From the NCBI GenBank assembly GCA_018058095.1, contig JAGPCO010000013.1, positions 26,347-90,346 of the forward strand: a stretch of 64,000 nt of DNA, given 5' to 3'. Under the pieces are notes generated by a model. It was given only the letters and a program-made list of their open reading frames with translations. It had not been told where the DNA came from and made no database searches. Shown here in pieces: positions 53,714 to 64,000 of the stretch. How positions within the stretch are numbered: the stretch's first letter is position 1; every line of letters begins with the position of its first letter. Both the position numbers and the translations under genes were made by a program. This DNA comes from Kofleriaceae bacterium. GTDB taxonomy: Bacteria; Myxococcota_A; Polyangia; Haliangiales; Haliangiaceae.

Positions 53714-54472
53714 ATGTCCTCGCCCAACCTCGCCGAGCTGTGGCGCTACCCGGTCAAGGCCATGGCCGGGGAGCGGGTCGACCACCTCACCCTGGCCGAC
53801 AAGCTGGAGGGCGACCGCGACTGGGGCGTGTTCGACGCCGGCACCGGCAAGCTGCTGTCGGCCAAGACCGTGCCGCAGCTGCTCGAGGCCCGCGCCCGCG
53901 GTGCTGGTGACGCGGTGATGATCGAGCTGCCGGGCGGCGAGGAGATCGCCGCCCGCGACGCCGACGCCGCGCTCGGCCGCTGGCTCGGCCGCGCCGTGCG
54001 GCTGCGCCGGGCCGGCGCCGATCAGGTCGCGACCATCGACCTCGAGCTCGACGACGGCGAAGGCGCCGGCCCGAGCGGGCTCGACTCGTTCACCACCAGC
54101 GCCGGCTCGCTGTTCGACTCGCGCTCGACGCTGCACCTGGTGGCGCGCGCCAGCCTGGCCGCGCTCGACGCCGCGCACGGCCCGGGTGCGGGCGACCCGC
54201 GCCGCTACCGGCCCAACCTCATCCTCGACGGGCTCGACGCCTTCGCCGAGGAGGCCTGGGTCGGCGCCAGCGTGACCATCGGCGCCACCACGGTGCTGGT
54301 GCGCAAGCGGACCGAACGCTGCGTGGTGCCGAGCCGGGCCCAGCCTGGCCTGCCGGCCGACCGCGCCCTGCTGCGGTACCTCAAGGGCGAGCGCGGCTTC
54401 TGCGTCGGCATCTACGCCGGACCGACCACCGGCGGCGAGATCCGCGAGGGCGCGCCGGTGCGGCCGGGCTGA
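53714..54472 (+). CDS. MOSC-domain protein
   Basis: The 252-residue protein has an N-terminal MOSC_N beta-barrel (LAELWRYPVKAMAGERVDHLTL) and a MOSC core (RRYRPNLILDGLDAFAEEAWVGASVTIGATTVLVRKRTERCVVPSR), with the conserved Cys in ERCV that binds the molybdenum-cofactor sulfur or metal ligand. Members act as Moco carriers or amidoxime reductases with a partner reductase. No Moco or reductase gene is next to it. The start is at the conserved PVKAM-distance; no clear Shine-Dalgarno site. Confidence 0.9.
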   Translation: MSSPNLAELWRYPVKAMAGERVDHLTLADKLEGDRDWGVFDAGTGKLLSAKTVPQLLEARARGAGDAVMIELPGGEEIAARDADAALGRWLGRAVRLRRAGADQVATIDLELDDGEGAGPSGLDSFTTSAGSLFDSRSTLHLVARASLAALDAAHGPGAGDPRRYRPNLILDGLDAFAEEAWVGASVTIGATTVLVRKRTERCVVPSRAQPGLPADRALLRYLKGERGFCVGIYAGPTTGGEIREGAPVRPG

Positions 54473-54490
54473 CCGCGCGCCCGCTTGGCG

Positions 54491-54515
54491 AGCAGGCTGC
54501 TGAAGAAGCAGCCTG

Positions 54516-54519
<4 letters not shown>
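54491..54519. terminator. Hairpin of the AGCAGG repeat family; supplies a stop codon
   Basis: AGCAGGCTGC (54491-54500) and GCAGCCTGCT (54508-54517) form a perfect 10-bp stem with a TGAAGAA loop. The CTAG end contains the TAG stop of the prolyl oligopeptidase gene (54518-54516, minus strand), and the MOSC gene ends 18 bases away. Probable bidirectional terminator. Confidence 0.6.
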
Positions 54520-56738
<2,219 letters not shown>

Positions 56739-56744
56739 GCGCGA

Positions 56745-56750
56745 ACGCTA
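56745..56750 (-). promoter_or_regulatory. -10 hexamer TAGCGT, leaderless layout (prolyl oligopeptidase)
   Basis: TAGCGT ends 6 nt before ATG 56738. Confidence 0.5.
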
Positions 56751-56792
56751 GCACACGTGGCCGCCCCTCCTGCGATGCGGCATGCTGCCGGG

Positions 56793-57410
56793 ATGTCCGC
56801 CCTGTCGCGTGGTGTCGTCGTCCTGTCGCTCGCGCCGCTGGCCTCGTTGCTCGGGTGTGATCGCGCCGCCGCCCCGGCCGCCAGCGCGGCCCCGGTCGAG
56901 CGCACCGGCGTCATCACCCGGGGTGAGGCGCCGCTCACGCTGGTCGGCGCCACCCTCGACGTCGGCGCCCGCGTGCCGAGCGTGACCGTGGCCGGGCCCG
57001 ACCTGGCGCCGATCGACCTGGCCAGCCTGCGCGGGAAAGTCGTCGTGCTGTCGGTCGTGCCGTCGATCGACACCCGGGTGTGCGAGGCCCAGACCCACCA
57101 CGTCAGCGACGCCATGGCGCAGATGCCGGCCGGGGTCGAGGTCTTCACCATCTCGCGCGACCTGCCCTTCGCGCAGACCCGCTTCGCCGAGGAGGCGATG
57201 ACCAAGACCCGGTTCGGCTCCGACTACCGCGGCGGCGCCTTCGGGCGCGCCTTCGGCCTCGAGGTCAAGGAGAGCGGCCTGCTCGCCCGCAGCGTGTGGG
57301 TCATCGGCAAGGACGGCGCCATCACCTACCGCCAGCTCGTCGCCGACCAGACCACCGAACCCGACCTCGCCCCGGTGCTCGACGCCGTACGTGCCGCCGC
57401 CGGCGGTTGA
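56793..57410 (+). CDS. tpx: Thiol peroxidase (Tpx), lipoprotein form without resolving Cys
   Basis: The 205-residue peroxiredoxin starts with a lipoprotein signal (LAPLASLLGC, Cys22). The Tpx core follows: GKVVVLSVVPSIDTRVCEAQ with the peroxidatic Cys97 and its Thr94, then FTISRDLPFAQTRFAEE. In E. coli Tpx the segment LPFAQxRFC carries the resolving Cys; here it is Ala132. The enzyme would therefore be a 1-Cys Tpx needing another thiol for recycling. Export as a lipoprotein is also unusual for Tpx. CATGCT, a -10-like hexamer missing the first T, ends 6 nt before ATG 56793. Confidence 0.9.
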   Translation: MSALSRGVVVLSLAPLASLLGCDRAAAPAASAAPVERTGVITRGEAPLTLVGATLDVGARVPSVTVAGPDLAPIDLASLRGKVVVLSVVPSIDTRVCEAQTHHVSDAMAQMPAGVEVFTISRDLPFAQTRFAEEAMTKTRFGSDYRGGAFGRAFGLEVKESGLLARSVWVIGKDGAITYRQLVADQTTEPDLAPVLDAVRAAAGG

Positions 57411-57413
57411 CCG

Positions 57414-59132
57414 CTACGGGTCGACGGTGTCCCAGAACTCGACCTCGTTCTGGACGATGCTGCCGAGATCGTCGCCGCGCCCGCCCTGCACCGCCCACGA
57501 GTAGTCGGTGAAGAAGTTGTTGCGGATGCGGGTGCTGCCGTGGTGCGGGAACAGGCCCTCGTCGCTGATGATGTCCTCGGCGGTGAGCGGCGTGCCGCCG
57601 TGCTGGTGGCAGCCGATGCAGTTGGTGTCGCCGTTGCCAGCGCCCTGCTCGAGGTACGGGTTGGAGCACCAGGTCGGCGCGCCGACGCCGTGGTGGACGG
57701 CACCCAGGGCGTCGCCGAGCGAGCCGGCGAAGCCGCCGCGCCCATCGGCGTCGCCCTCGAGGAAGCTGGTCGCCACGCACATCTTGTAGTTGGTCCACGG
57801 CCCGCCCAGGCCGGCGATGGCGGCCGGGCGGTCGGCGCCGAAGTCCTGGTCCGGCGTGTCCGACCACCACAGGGTGATCCACACCCAGTGCGTCAGCTCC
57901 TTGGTCATGATGTGGAGCCCGGCCAGGCGGTAGGTCGCGCCGCTGCTGACCTTGACCGTGTAGATCTGGTCGGGCGTCGGGTCGGCGAAGCCGTCGCCTG
58001 GGCCCCACTCGGCCTGGCCGTCGGGGCGCAGCCGCGTCGCCATGCGCGCGCCGCTGGTGTCGTACTTGGGCAGCGGGTCGCCGAAGTCGGTCCGGCGCCA
58101 CTCGGCCTTGATGATGACCGCGTCACCCGGGAACTCGCCGTCGAGACAGGCCGGGTCGCGCACGTCGGCCTCGCGGTAGCGGGTCTCGGCGGTCACCGTC
58201 GCGCCGTCGCCGAAGCCGAGCACGCCGACGTAGATCGGGCCGCCGCCGGCGACGGTGCAGCGCTCGTCGGCGCCGCCGCCCTGCGACCGGCAGTCGTGGT
58301 CGTCGAGCGTCGGCGGCGCGCCGCGCCGCACGTACAGATCGGCGTCGCCCTGCCCGGCCAGGACCACCTCGAGCGCGGCGCCGTCAGCGGCCAGGAACGG
58401 CCCGAGCTGGCGCAGCTCGCAGCCGTCGACCGCCAGCGCCTCGCGCGCCACCACGTCCTTGCCCTCGCGCACCGGGTCGAGCGCGTACGCCGGCGGCGGA
58501 TCGGCCAGGCGGCAGGCGTAGGTCTTGTCGTAGCCGCGCAGGAGGTGGCGCAGCGCGCCCGGGCTGTAGCCGACCCGGGTGATGCCGCCGACGCCATTGG
58601 CCTCGACGTCCTCGTCGATGGCCGCCAGGTAGTCGAGGTAACGCTGCTCGGGCCAGGTCGGCAGCTCGTCGAGGGCGGTCGGGTTCCACGCCAGCGCCGC
58701 CTCGATGGCCGCGCCGTCGAAGCGGGTGCGCGTGGTGCGGCCGGCCGGGCCGAGCTGGTCGTACAGGCGCTTGAACAGGCGCGTGAAGTCGTCCTTGCCG
58801 TACCAGGTGTGCCATGCCGGGATGACCGGCTGGCCGCCGAACTGCGGCGCCAGCGCCGGCTCGGCCAGCGGCACCGGCGTGAGCACCTTCTGCGCGATCT
58901 GCCAGGCGGCGGCGCGCCGGGCGGCGATCGACATCGTCAGCTCGTCATCGCGGCTGGCCAGCCCGGGGTCGGCCTGGTACGGCGCGGCCTGGCCGATGAT
59001 CTTGCGATCGACCGCCTCGGCCGCCATGTCGGTGCCGGCGGCGCGGCACACCTCGGCCTTGTCGTCGCCGCCACACGCCGTGGCGGCGCTGGTAACCAGC
59101 AACAAGAGGCTCGCCAGGCGGCCGGGACGCAT
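57414..59132 (-). CDS. Lipoprotein with PPC-like domain and c-type haem motif
   Basis: A 572-residue exported protein. The signal MRPGRLASLLLLVTSAATAC ends in a lipobox (Cys20). ATG 59132 is used; the ATG three codons upstream lies on the -10 TACAAT. The central part holds a pre-peptidase C-terminal (PPC)-like beta domain near residues 240-320 (FLAADGAALEVVLAGQGDADLYVRRGAPP). Near residue 505 the sequence CIGCHQH is a CxxCH haem-binding motif within a Cys-rich context (APTWCSNPYLEQ...GDTNC). It resembles myxobacterial lipoproteins that bind one haem c near the C-terminus; function not known. Confidence 0.75.
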   Translation of the reverse strand: MRPGRLASLLLLVTSAATACGGDDKAEVCRAAGTDMAAEAVDRKIIGQAAPYQADPGLASRDDELTMSIAARRAAAWQIAQKVLTPVPLAEPALAPQFGGQPVIPAWHTWYGKDDFTRLFKRLYDQLGPAGRTTRTRFDGAAIEAALAWNPTALDELPTWPEQRYLDYLAAIDEDVEANGVGGITRVGYSPGALRHLLRGYDKTYACRLADPPPAYALDPVREGKDVVAREALAVDGCELRQLGPFLAADGAALEVVLAGQGDADLYVRRGAPPTLDDHDCRSQGGGADERCTVAGGGPIYVGVLGFGDGATVTAETRYREADVRDPACLDGEFPGDAVIIKAEWRRTDFGDPLPKYDTSGARMATRLRPDGQAEWGPGDGFADPTPDQIYTVKVSSGATYRLAGLHIMTKELTHWVWITLWWSDTPDQDFGADRPAAIAGLGGPWTNYKMCVATSFLEGDADGRGGFAGSLGDALGAVHHGVGAPTWCSNPYLEQGAGNGDTNCIGCHQHGGTPLTAEDIISDEGLFPHHGSTRIRNNFFTDYSWAVQGGRGDDLGSIVQNEVEFWDTVDP

Positions 59133-59139
59133 GGCCTCC

Positions 59140-59145
59140 ATTGTA
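59140..59145 (-). promoter_or_regulatory. -10 hexamer TACAAT, leaderless layout (haem-motif lipoprotein)
   Basis: TACAAT ends 7 nt before ATG 59132 and overlaps the alternative ATG 59141, so it selects the downstream start. Confidence 0.6.
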
Positions 59146-59242
59146 GTGGAGTCCGCGCCACCGCACAGGGGGGTTCCGGCGACGAAGGCGCCCGGGCGTG
59201 ACGAGCGCCGCTGGCCACCGCGGTAGCCACCTGCGCCGGCGC

Positions 59243-59842
59243 TCAACGGCGGAGCACCGTCACCGTCAGCACGCCCTGCAGCTGCGGCGCCGAGCCGCTC
59301 GACACGTTGGCCGGGGCCGCGGCCGGGTCGACCGCGACCGCGCGTACGTCGACGGTGTGGGTGCCGGGCGAGAGCACGTACGAGCGGGCCAGCGACCAGT
59401 TGCTGATCATCTGCCCGACCGCCGTGGTGTTGGCGGCGACGACCCGGCGCACCCCGGCCTGGTTCGACACCACGCCATCGACGAACAGGGCGAGGTCGAC
59501 CACCGAGTAGGCGCTGCCGATGGCGGTGCACTGCAGGCCGCCGCTGGCGCTGACGTGGACCACGGCGTCGGCCGGGACGGTCACGCCCTGCTCCAGGCCC
59601 GGCACCACCGTGTACGTCGTCGTCGCGGCGGAGACGACGAGCTGGCCGATGCCGTAGACCTCGAGCACCTGCTGCCCGGTCGTGCCGGGGTCACCGGCCG
59701 GCCCGGGCATGCCGATCGGGCCGGTCGCGCCGATGGCACCTGTCGGGCCGGCCGGACCGGGCTCGCCATCGGCGCCAGGGGCGCCCTCGCAGGCGGCCAG
59801 GCTGAGGGAAAGGATGGTCGCGGCGCGGAGGAGGACGGCCAT
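59243..59842 (-). CDS. Collagen-like lipoprotein
   Basis: A 199-residue product. The signal MAVLLRAATILSLSLAAC gives a lipidated Cys18. It is followed directly by about eleven Gly-X-Y triplets rich in Pro (GAPGADGEPGPAG..., residues 20-53), a short collagen-like stalk, and a C-terminal beta-rich head of 140 residues (for example VVHVSASGGLQCTAIG and VVDLALFVDGVVSNQAG) that resembles phage-tail or C1q-like trimeric heads. It is likely a trimeric surface protein. The start is supported by TACGGT ending 5 nt upstream. Confidence 0.8.
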   Translation of the reverse strand: MAVLLRAATILSLSLAACEGAPGADGEPGPAGPTGAIGATGPIGMPGPAGDPGTTGQQVLEVYGIGQLVVSAATTTYTVVPGLEQGVTVPADAVVHVSASGGLQCTAIGSAYSVVDLALFVDGVVSNQAGVRRVVAANTTAVGQMISNWSLARSYVLSPGTHTVDVRAVAVDPAAAPANVSSGSAPQLQGVLTVTVLRR

Positions 59843-59847
59843 GACCC

Positions 59848-59853
59848 ACCGTA
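59848..59853 (-). promoter_or_regulatory. -10 hexamer TACGGT close to start
   Basis: TACGGT ends 5 nt before ATG 59842, at the short end of the leaderless range. Confidence 0.4.
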
Positions 59854-59974
59854 CACCGCGGCGGCGAGATGGATCCGGCCGACGCAACTGGTGGAGATCA
59901 CGAAGGGAGTCGCCCCGTACACTTTTTCCTTCCGGCCGGCCACCCAGATCGGCAGGCTGCGGCCACTGCTGGTC

Positions 59975-60924
59975 ATGATGCCGTCCACTCACCTGCTTCG
60001 CCTCGCCACTGCCGCCATCGGCGCGGTCCTCCTCTGGGCCCAGCCGGCGCAGGCCGACACGCCCACGCCCGTGCCGGTGCTGCTCGACTACCAGGCCAGC
60101 GATCCGAGCTGCGCCGACGCCGATCGGTTCGCCGACGAGGTGTCGGCCAAGCTCGGCTTCGTGCCGTGGAGCGGCGCGGGCGCCGGCCCCGGCTCGGCCC
60201 CGCCCCGCCGCATCAAGATCCGGCTCGGCCGCGACGGCGCCGGCTTCACCGGCAGCTTCCGCCACCACGACGGCACCGCCAAGATCCTCGACGGCGCGAG
60301 CTGCGCCGAGGTCAGCGCGGCGCTGGTGCTTACGGTGGCCACCGCGCTCGACCGGGGCGGCGTGGTCGAAGGCGGGCTCGGGTTGCGCGGCGGGCTCGGC
60401 GTGCCGCGTGGGCACGCGCTGGCCGCGCTGCGGGCCGAGCCGCGCCCCGCGCCCAGGCCGGCGGATGACGGCAAGATCTCGGTCACCTTCGTCACCGCCG
60501 ACCGACGCCGGGTCGACGTGTCGCTCAACAACGGCGGCGGTGTCGGTCGCGCCAGCGACGGCAGCACGGTGTCCGTCAACTACTTCGACGGGCTGTGCAC
60601 CAGCCCGTGTACGACGCGGCTGCCGCGCGGGCGCCACTACCTGATGTTCCAGGACCCCGACGCCCGCGCCGTCGGCGGCGGCAAGTTCCTGTTCGACGAG
60701 CCGACCACGATCACCCTGACCCACCGCAGCCGGCGCAGCACGCGCCGCAAGTGGCTCGTCGGCGGCAGCGTGATGGCCGCCGGCGGCCTGCTCGGGCTCA
60801 TCGCCCTGCCCGGCGCCGGCCCCAAGATCTTGTCGGGCGTCGGCATGTCGCTCGGCATGACCGGCATGCTGGTGCCGCTGTTCATGCACGACACCTTCGA
60901 CGCCACCTCCACACCGACGCGCTG

Positions 60925-60925
<1 letters not shown>
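59975..60925 (+). CDS. Exported protein with C-terminal membrane helices, upstream of the sigma factor
   Basis: A 316-residue product with a signal peptide (LRLATAAIGAVLLWAQPAQAD). The middle has a CADADRFADEVSAKLGF start typical of myxobacterial periplasmic proteins found next to sigma factors or kinases, and a PEGA-like strand region (ISVTFVTADRRRVDVSLNNGG, PCTTRLPRGRHYL). Two hydrophobic segments close the protein (near 256-276 and 281-305). ATG 59978 is an alternative. A TACACT (59918-59923) would give a leader of about 45 nt. Its TGA overlaps the sigma factor ATG (TGATG), so the pair is coupled and may form a sensor-sigma unit. Confidence 0.75.
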
Positions 60926-62250
<1,325 letters not shown>

Positions 62251-62296
62251 CCCGGAGCCCGCCCGATCCGCCGCGAAGGCGCCGCTCCGGCCGAGC

Positions 62297-62310
62297 GCCC
62301 CGCGCGGGGC
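62297..62310. terminator. Weak convergent hairpin
   Basis: GCCCCGCGCGGGGC is a perfect palindrome between the sigma factor gene and the convergent LRR gene, with no T-tract. It could act as a terminator for either strand. Confidence 0.25.
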
Positions 62311-62346
62311 TGGGGTTCTCCCCTCAACCCCATGCCGCGCAGCTCG

Positions 62347-63969
62347 TCAGCCGGCGAACCCGGCAAACACCGCGCCGAGGCGATCGCTCAGCCCGGGTGC
62401 GCCGAGCCCGGGAGCGAGCGCCGCCAGGTGGGCGCCAAGGTCGGAGAACAGCGCGCGCACATGGGCATTGCCGCGGTTCTCGTCCCAGCGCAGGTGCCGG
62501 GCGATCTTCGCGCACTCCTTCTCGAAGGCCGCGATCGCCTCGTCGTAGGGCGCCGCCGCGGGGACCAGCACGCGCAGCACGATGTCAAACAGCGCGCGCG
62601 CTTCGGCGAAGTCGTAGGCCGCGCGCTTCTCGTCGAAGAAGAGGGGCGCCTTGACGTGATCGGCGTCGAACCAGAACTCGATGTGGTCCACCGCCCAGCG
62701 GTGCGCGCGCGCCAGGTCGGGTGCGGCGACCTTCGGGTGCAGCGCGCGATCGACCTCGAGCAGCAGGGTGTCCTCGTAGGTCACGTCGGCCAGCGCGGGG
62801 CTGACGAACCGAACCGTGGGGAGACGGCGGATCAGGGTGTCTTCGAAATCGAGCCGCTCGAGCCTGGGCAGCTTCGTGAGCACCTCGGGCAGTTCCTCCA
62901 TCACCTGGACCTTGGTCCAGCCGCCGAACGAGGTCCGCACGTAGCTGTATGGGTTGTTGCGCAGGTTGACGACCCGGAGCTCCTCGCAGTTCGCCAGCGA
63001 ATCGGGGAGCCCGACCAGGCAGTTGGCCTCGAGGTCGAGCACGCGCAGCGCCCGGCACCGACCGATCGCCTCGGGCAGCCGCTGCAGGCCGTTGCCGCGC
63101 AGGCACAGCTCGCGCAGGTGCTCGAGCTGGCCGATCTCATCGGGCAGCGTGCGCAGCTTGTTGTGAGTGAGGTCGAGCTTCTCGAGCCTGCGGAACGCGA
63201 ACAGCTCGGGCGGCAGCGCCGTGAGGTTCTTCATGGTCAACGCCAGCGACTTGACCTTGTCTGGCGCGGCGAGCTTCTTGGCGACCAGCTTGCGGAAGGC
63301 CTCCCGGACGCCGACCGGCGGCTCGCGCAGGATCGGCTTGCCCTCGACGCAGGCACGCCGCGCCTTGCGGAGATCGACCGACTCCCCTTTGATCACCGTG
63401 CTCACGAACACGCCCGCCACGTCGTGGGGATCGGCCTCGTCGCGGCGGTCGTCGCGCACCGGGTAGATCGTCCCTCCCCAGCCGCCGTACACGAGGCCGC
63501 TTCGGGTGCCGGCCCGCACGGTGTGCTCCGACGCACTCAGCCGCGCGTGCAGCGCGCCGCCGATGTCGAGGCAGCCGTGGTTGTAGACCCCAACCACGAT
63601 CGGCACGCGCGCGTCGCCGTCGATCCGGATCTGCGAGCCGCCGGTCGCCACACTGGCGGCCTCGAGATCGCCTGTCACCATCAGGCAGGGGCCGTAGTCA
63701 TCCTCGAAGTTGGCCAGGCAGCCCTCGACGATGAGGTCACCCTCGACCAGCACGCCGGCGATCACCGGATCGTCGCCGCGCAACAGGCCGGTGCGGTAGT
63801 CGAGCAACAGGTCGTGCGGCACCCGCAGGTCGCCGCGGTGGACCAGGACGACGTCATCGGGCCTCTCGGAGTTGCCGGCCATTCGCATCCGGTCCTTGAC
63901 CTCGGCCCAGCCGACCCGCTCGAACACCACGTCACGGGAGAACATGCCCTTGGCCACCCGCGCGCTCAC
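62347..63969 (-). CDS. Leucine-rich-repeat protein with N-terminal beta-solenoid-like part; 5' end uncertain
   Basis: At least 540 residues from GTG 63969; the frame remains open to the window edge at 64000, so the start may lie outside (ATG 63945, MFSRDVVF, is also possible). Residues 60-190 form a beta-helix-like region (IAGVLVEGDLIVEGCL, CLMVTGDLEAASVATGGSQIRIDGDARV) like polymer-forming cytoskeletal/bactofilin-type solenoids. Residues 250-400 hold six or more LRRs (LEKLDLTHNKLRTLPDEIGQ, LRELCLRGNGLQRLPEAIG, LRVLDLEANCLVGLPDSLA), the regular LxxLxLxxNxLxxLP type. A helical C-terminus follows. It is likely a protein-interaction platform; function unknown. Confidence 0.8.
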   Translation of the reverse strand: MSARVAKGMFSRDVVFERVGWAEVKDRMRMAGNSERPDDVVLVHRGDLRVPHDLLLDYRTGLLRGDDPVIAGVLVEGDLIVEGCLANFEDDYGPCLMVTGDLEAASVATGGSQIRIDGDARVPIVVGVYNHGCLDIGGALHARLSASEHTVRAGTRSGLVYGGWGGTIYPVRDDRRDEADPHDVAGVFVSTVIKGESVDLRKARRACVEGKPILREPPVGVREAFRKLVAKKLAAPDKVKSLALTMKNLTALPPELFAFRRLEKLDLTHNKLRTLPDEIGQLEHLRELCLRGNGLQRLPEAIGRCRALRVLDLEANCLVGLPDSLANCEELRVVNLRNNPYSYVRTSFGGWTKVQVMEELPEVLTKLPRLERLDFEDTLIRRLPTVRFVSPALADVTYEDTLLLEVDRALHPKVAAPDLARAHRWAVDHIEFWFDADHVKAPLFFDEKRAAYDFAEARALFDIVLRVLVPAAAPYDEAIAAFEKECAKIARHLRWDENRGNAHVRALFSDLGAHLAALAPGLGAPGLSDRLGAVFAGFAG

Positions 63970-64000
63970 CTGCTTGCGCGCGAAGACGTGGGCGGCGGTC

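Overview
The window is very GC-rich DNA (roughly 70 % by eye, not computed) from what looks like a myxobacterium, most likely of the Haliangium/Kofleria type. The evidence is three Ser/Thr protein kinases, a protein ending in a MYXO-CTERM-like sorting tail, MopE-type DxDxDCD repeat proteins, many lipoproteins, and scattered rather than operonic housekeeping genes. I saw no rRNA, tRNA, transposase, integrase or CRISPR array. Gene density is high and no gap between genes exceeds 300 bases; the largest (47855-48114) holds a short 12-bp tandem repeat.

Layout. 1-5617: 3' end of a PlsC acyltransferase, a peroxiredoxin-like gene with an in-frame UGA at its redox position (predicted selenoprotein), a membrane Fe-S flavoprotein with a long disordered tail, a hemerythrin and a lipoprotein. 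5618-12348: rpsB, tsf, proS, pyrH and frr, interrupted by a lipoprotein and a secreted zincin. 12426-21779: two membrane or cytosolic kinases, a Nudix protein with a damaged box, a STAS/zinc-ribbon/PDZ membrane protein with a receiver-HATPase partner, and a membrane protein. 21790-25222: an AAA+ ATPase, a lipoprotein and a papain/transglutaminase-like protein in one operon. 25309-29129: queE, a lipoprotein, and nrdR overlapping two SDR genes. 29160-34541: feoAB under a Fur-like operator, an HNH nuclease, a tyrosine phosphatase and a methylsuccinyl-CoA-dehydrogenase-like enzyme. 34682-39900: two large MopE-repeat surface proteins. 40087-47854: PepSY/DUF4920 genes, an amylase-porin operon, HAD and DCC proteins. 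48115-54472: a 1751-residue kinase-STAND-WD40 protein converging on a lanthipeptide-like precursor, then a MOSC protein. 54516-64000: prolyl oligopeptidase, Tpx, a haem-motif lipoprotein, a collagen-like lipoprotein, a membrane-anchored ECF sigma factor and an LRR protein.

Expression signals follow three patterns. (1) Most genes at the head of a transcription unit have a TANNNT -10 hexamer ending only 5-9 nt before the start codon, so their mRNAs should be leaderless or nearly so; this also decides several starts. (2) Inner operon genes start on GTGA, ATGA or TGATG overlaps. (3) Clear Shine-Dalgarno sites are seen mainly at rpsB, tsf and a 44-codon ORF. A family of hairpin repeats built on AGCAGG...CCTGCT sits at several gene ends, and its CTAG arms often supply the stop codons.

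The most notable items are the UxxC peroxiredoxin-like selenoprotein with an fdhF-like SECIS hairpin, the pervasive leaderless promoter layout, the orphan lanthipeptide precursor, the effector-like operon with the AAA+ ATPase, the sigma factor fused to a membrane segment, and an FGE domain split by a carbohydrate-binding-like module.
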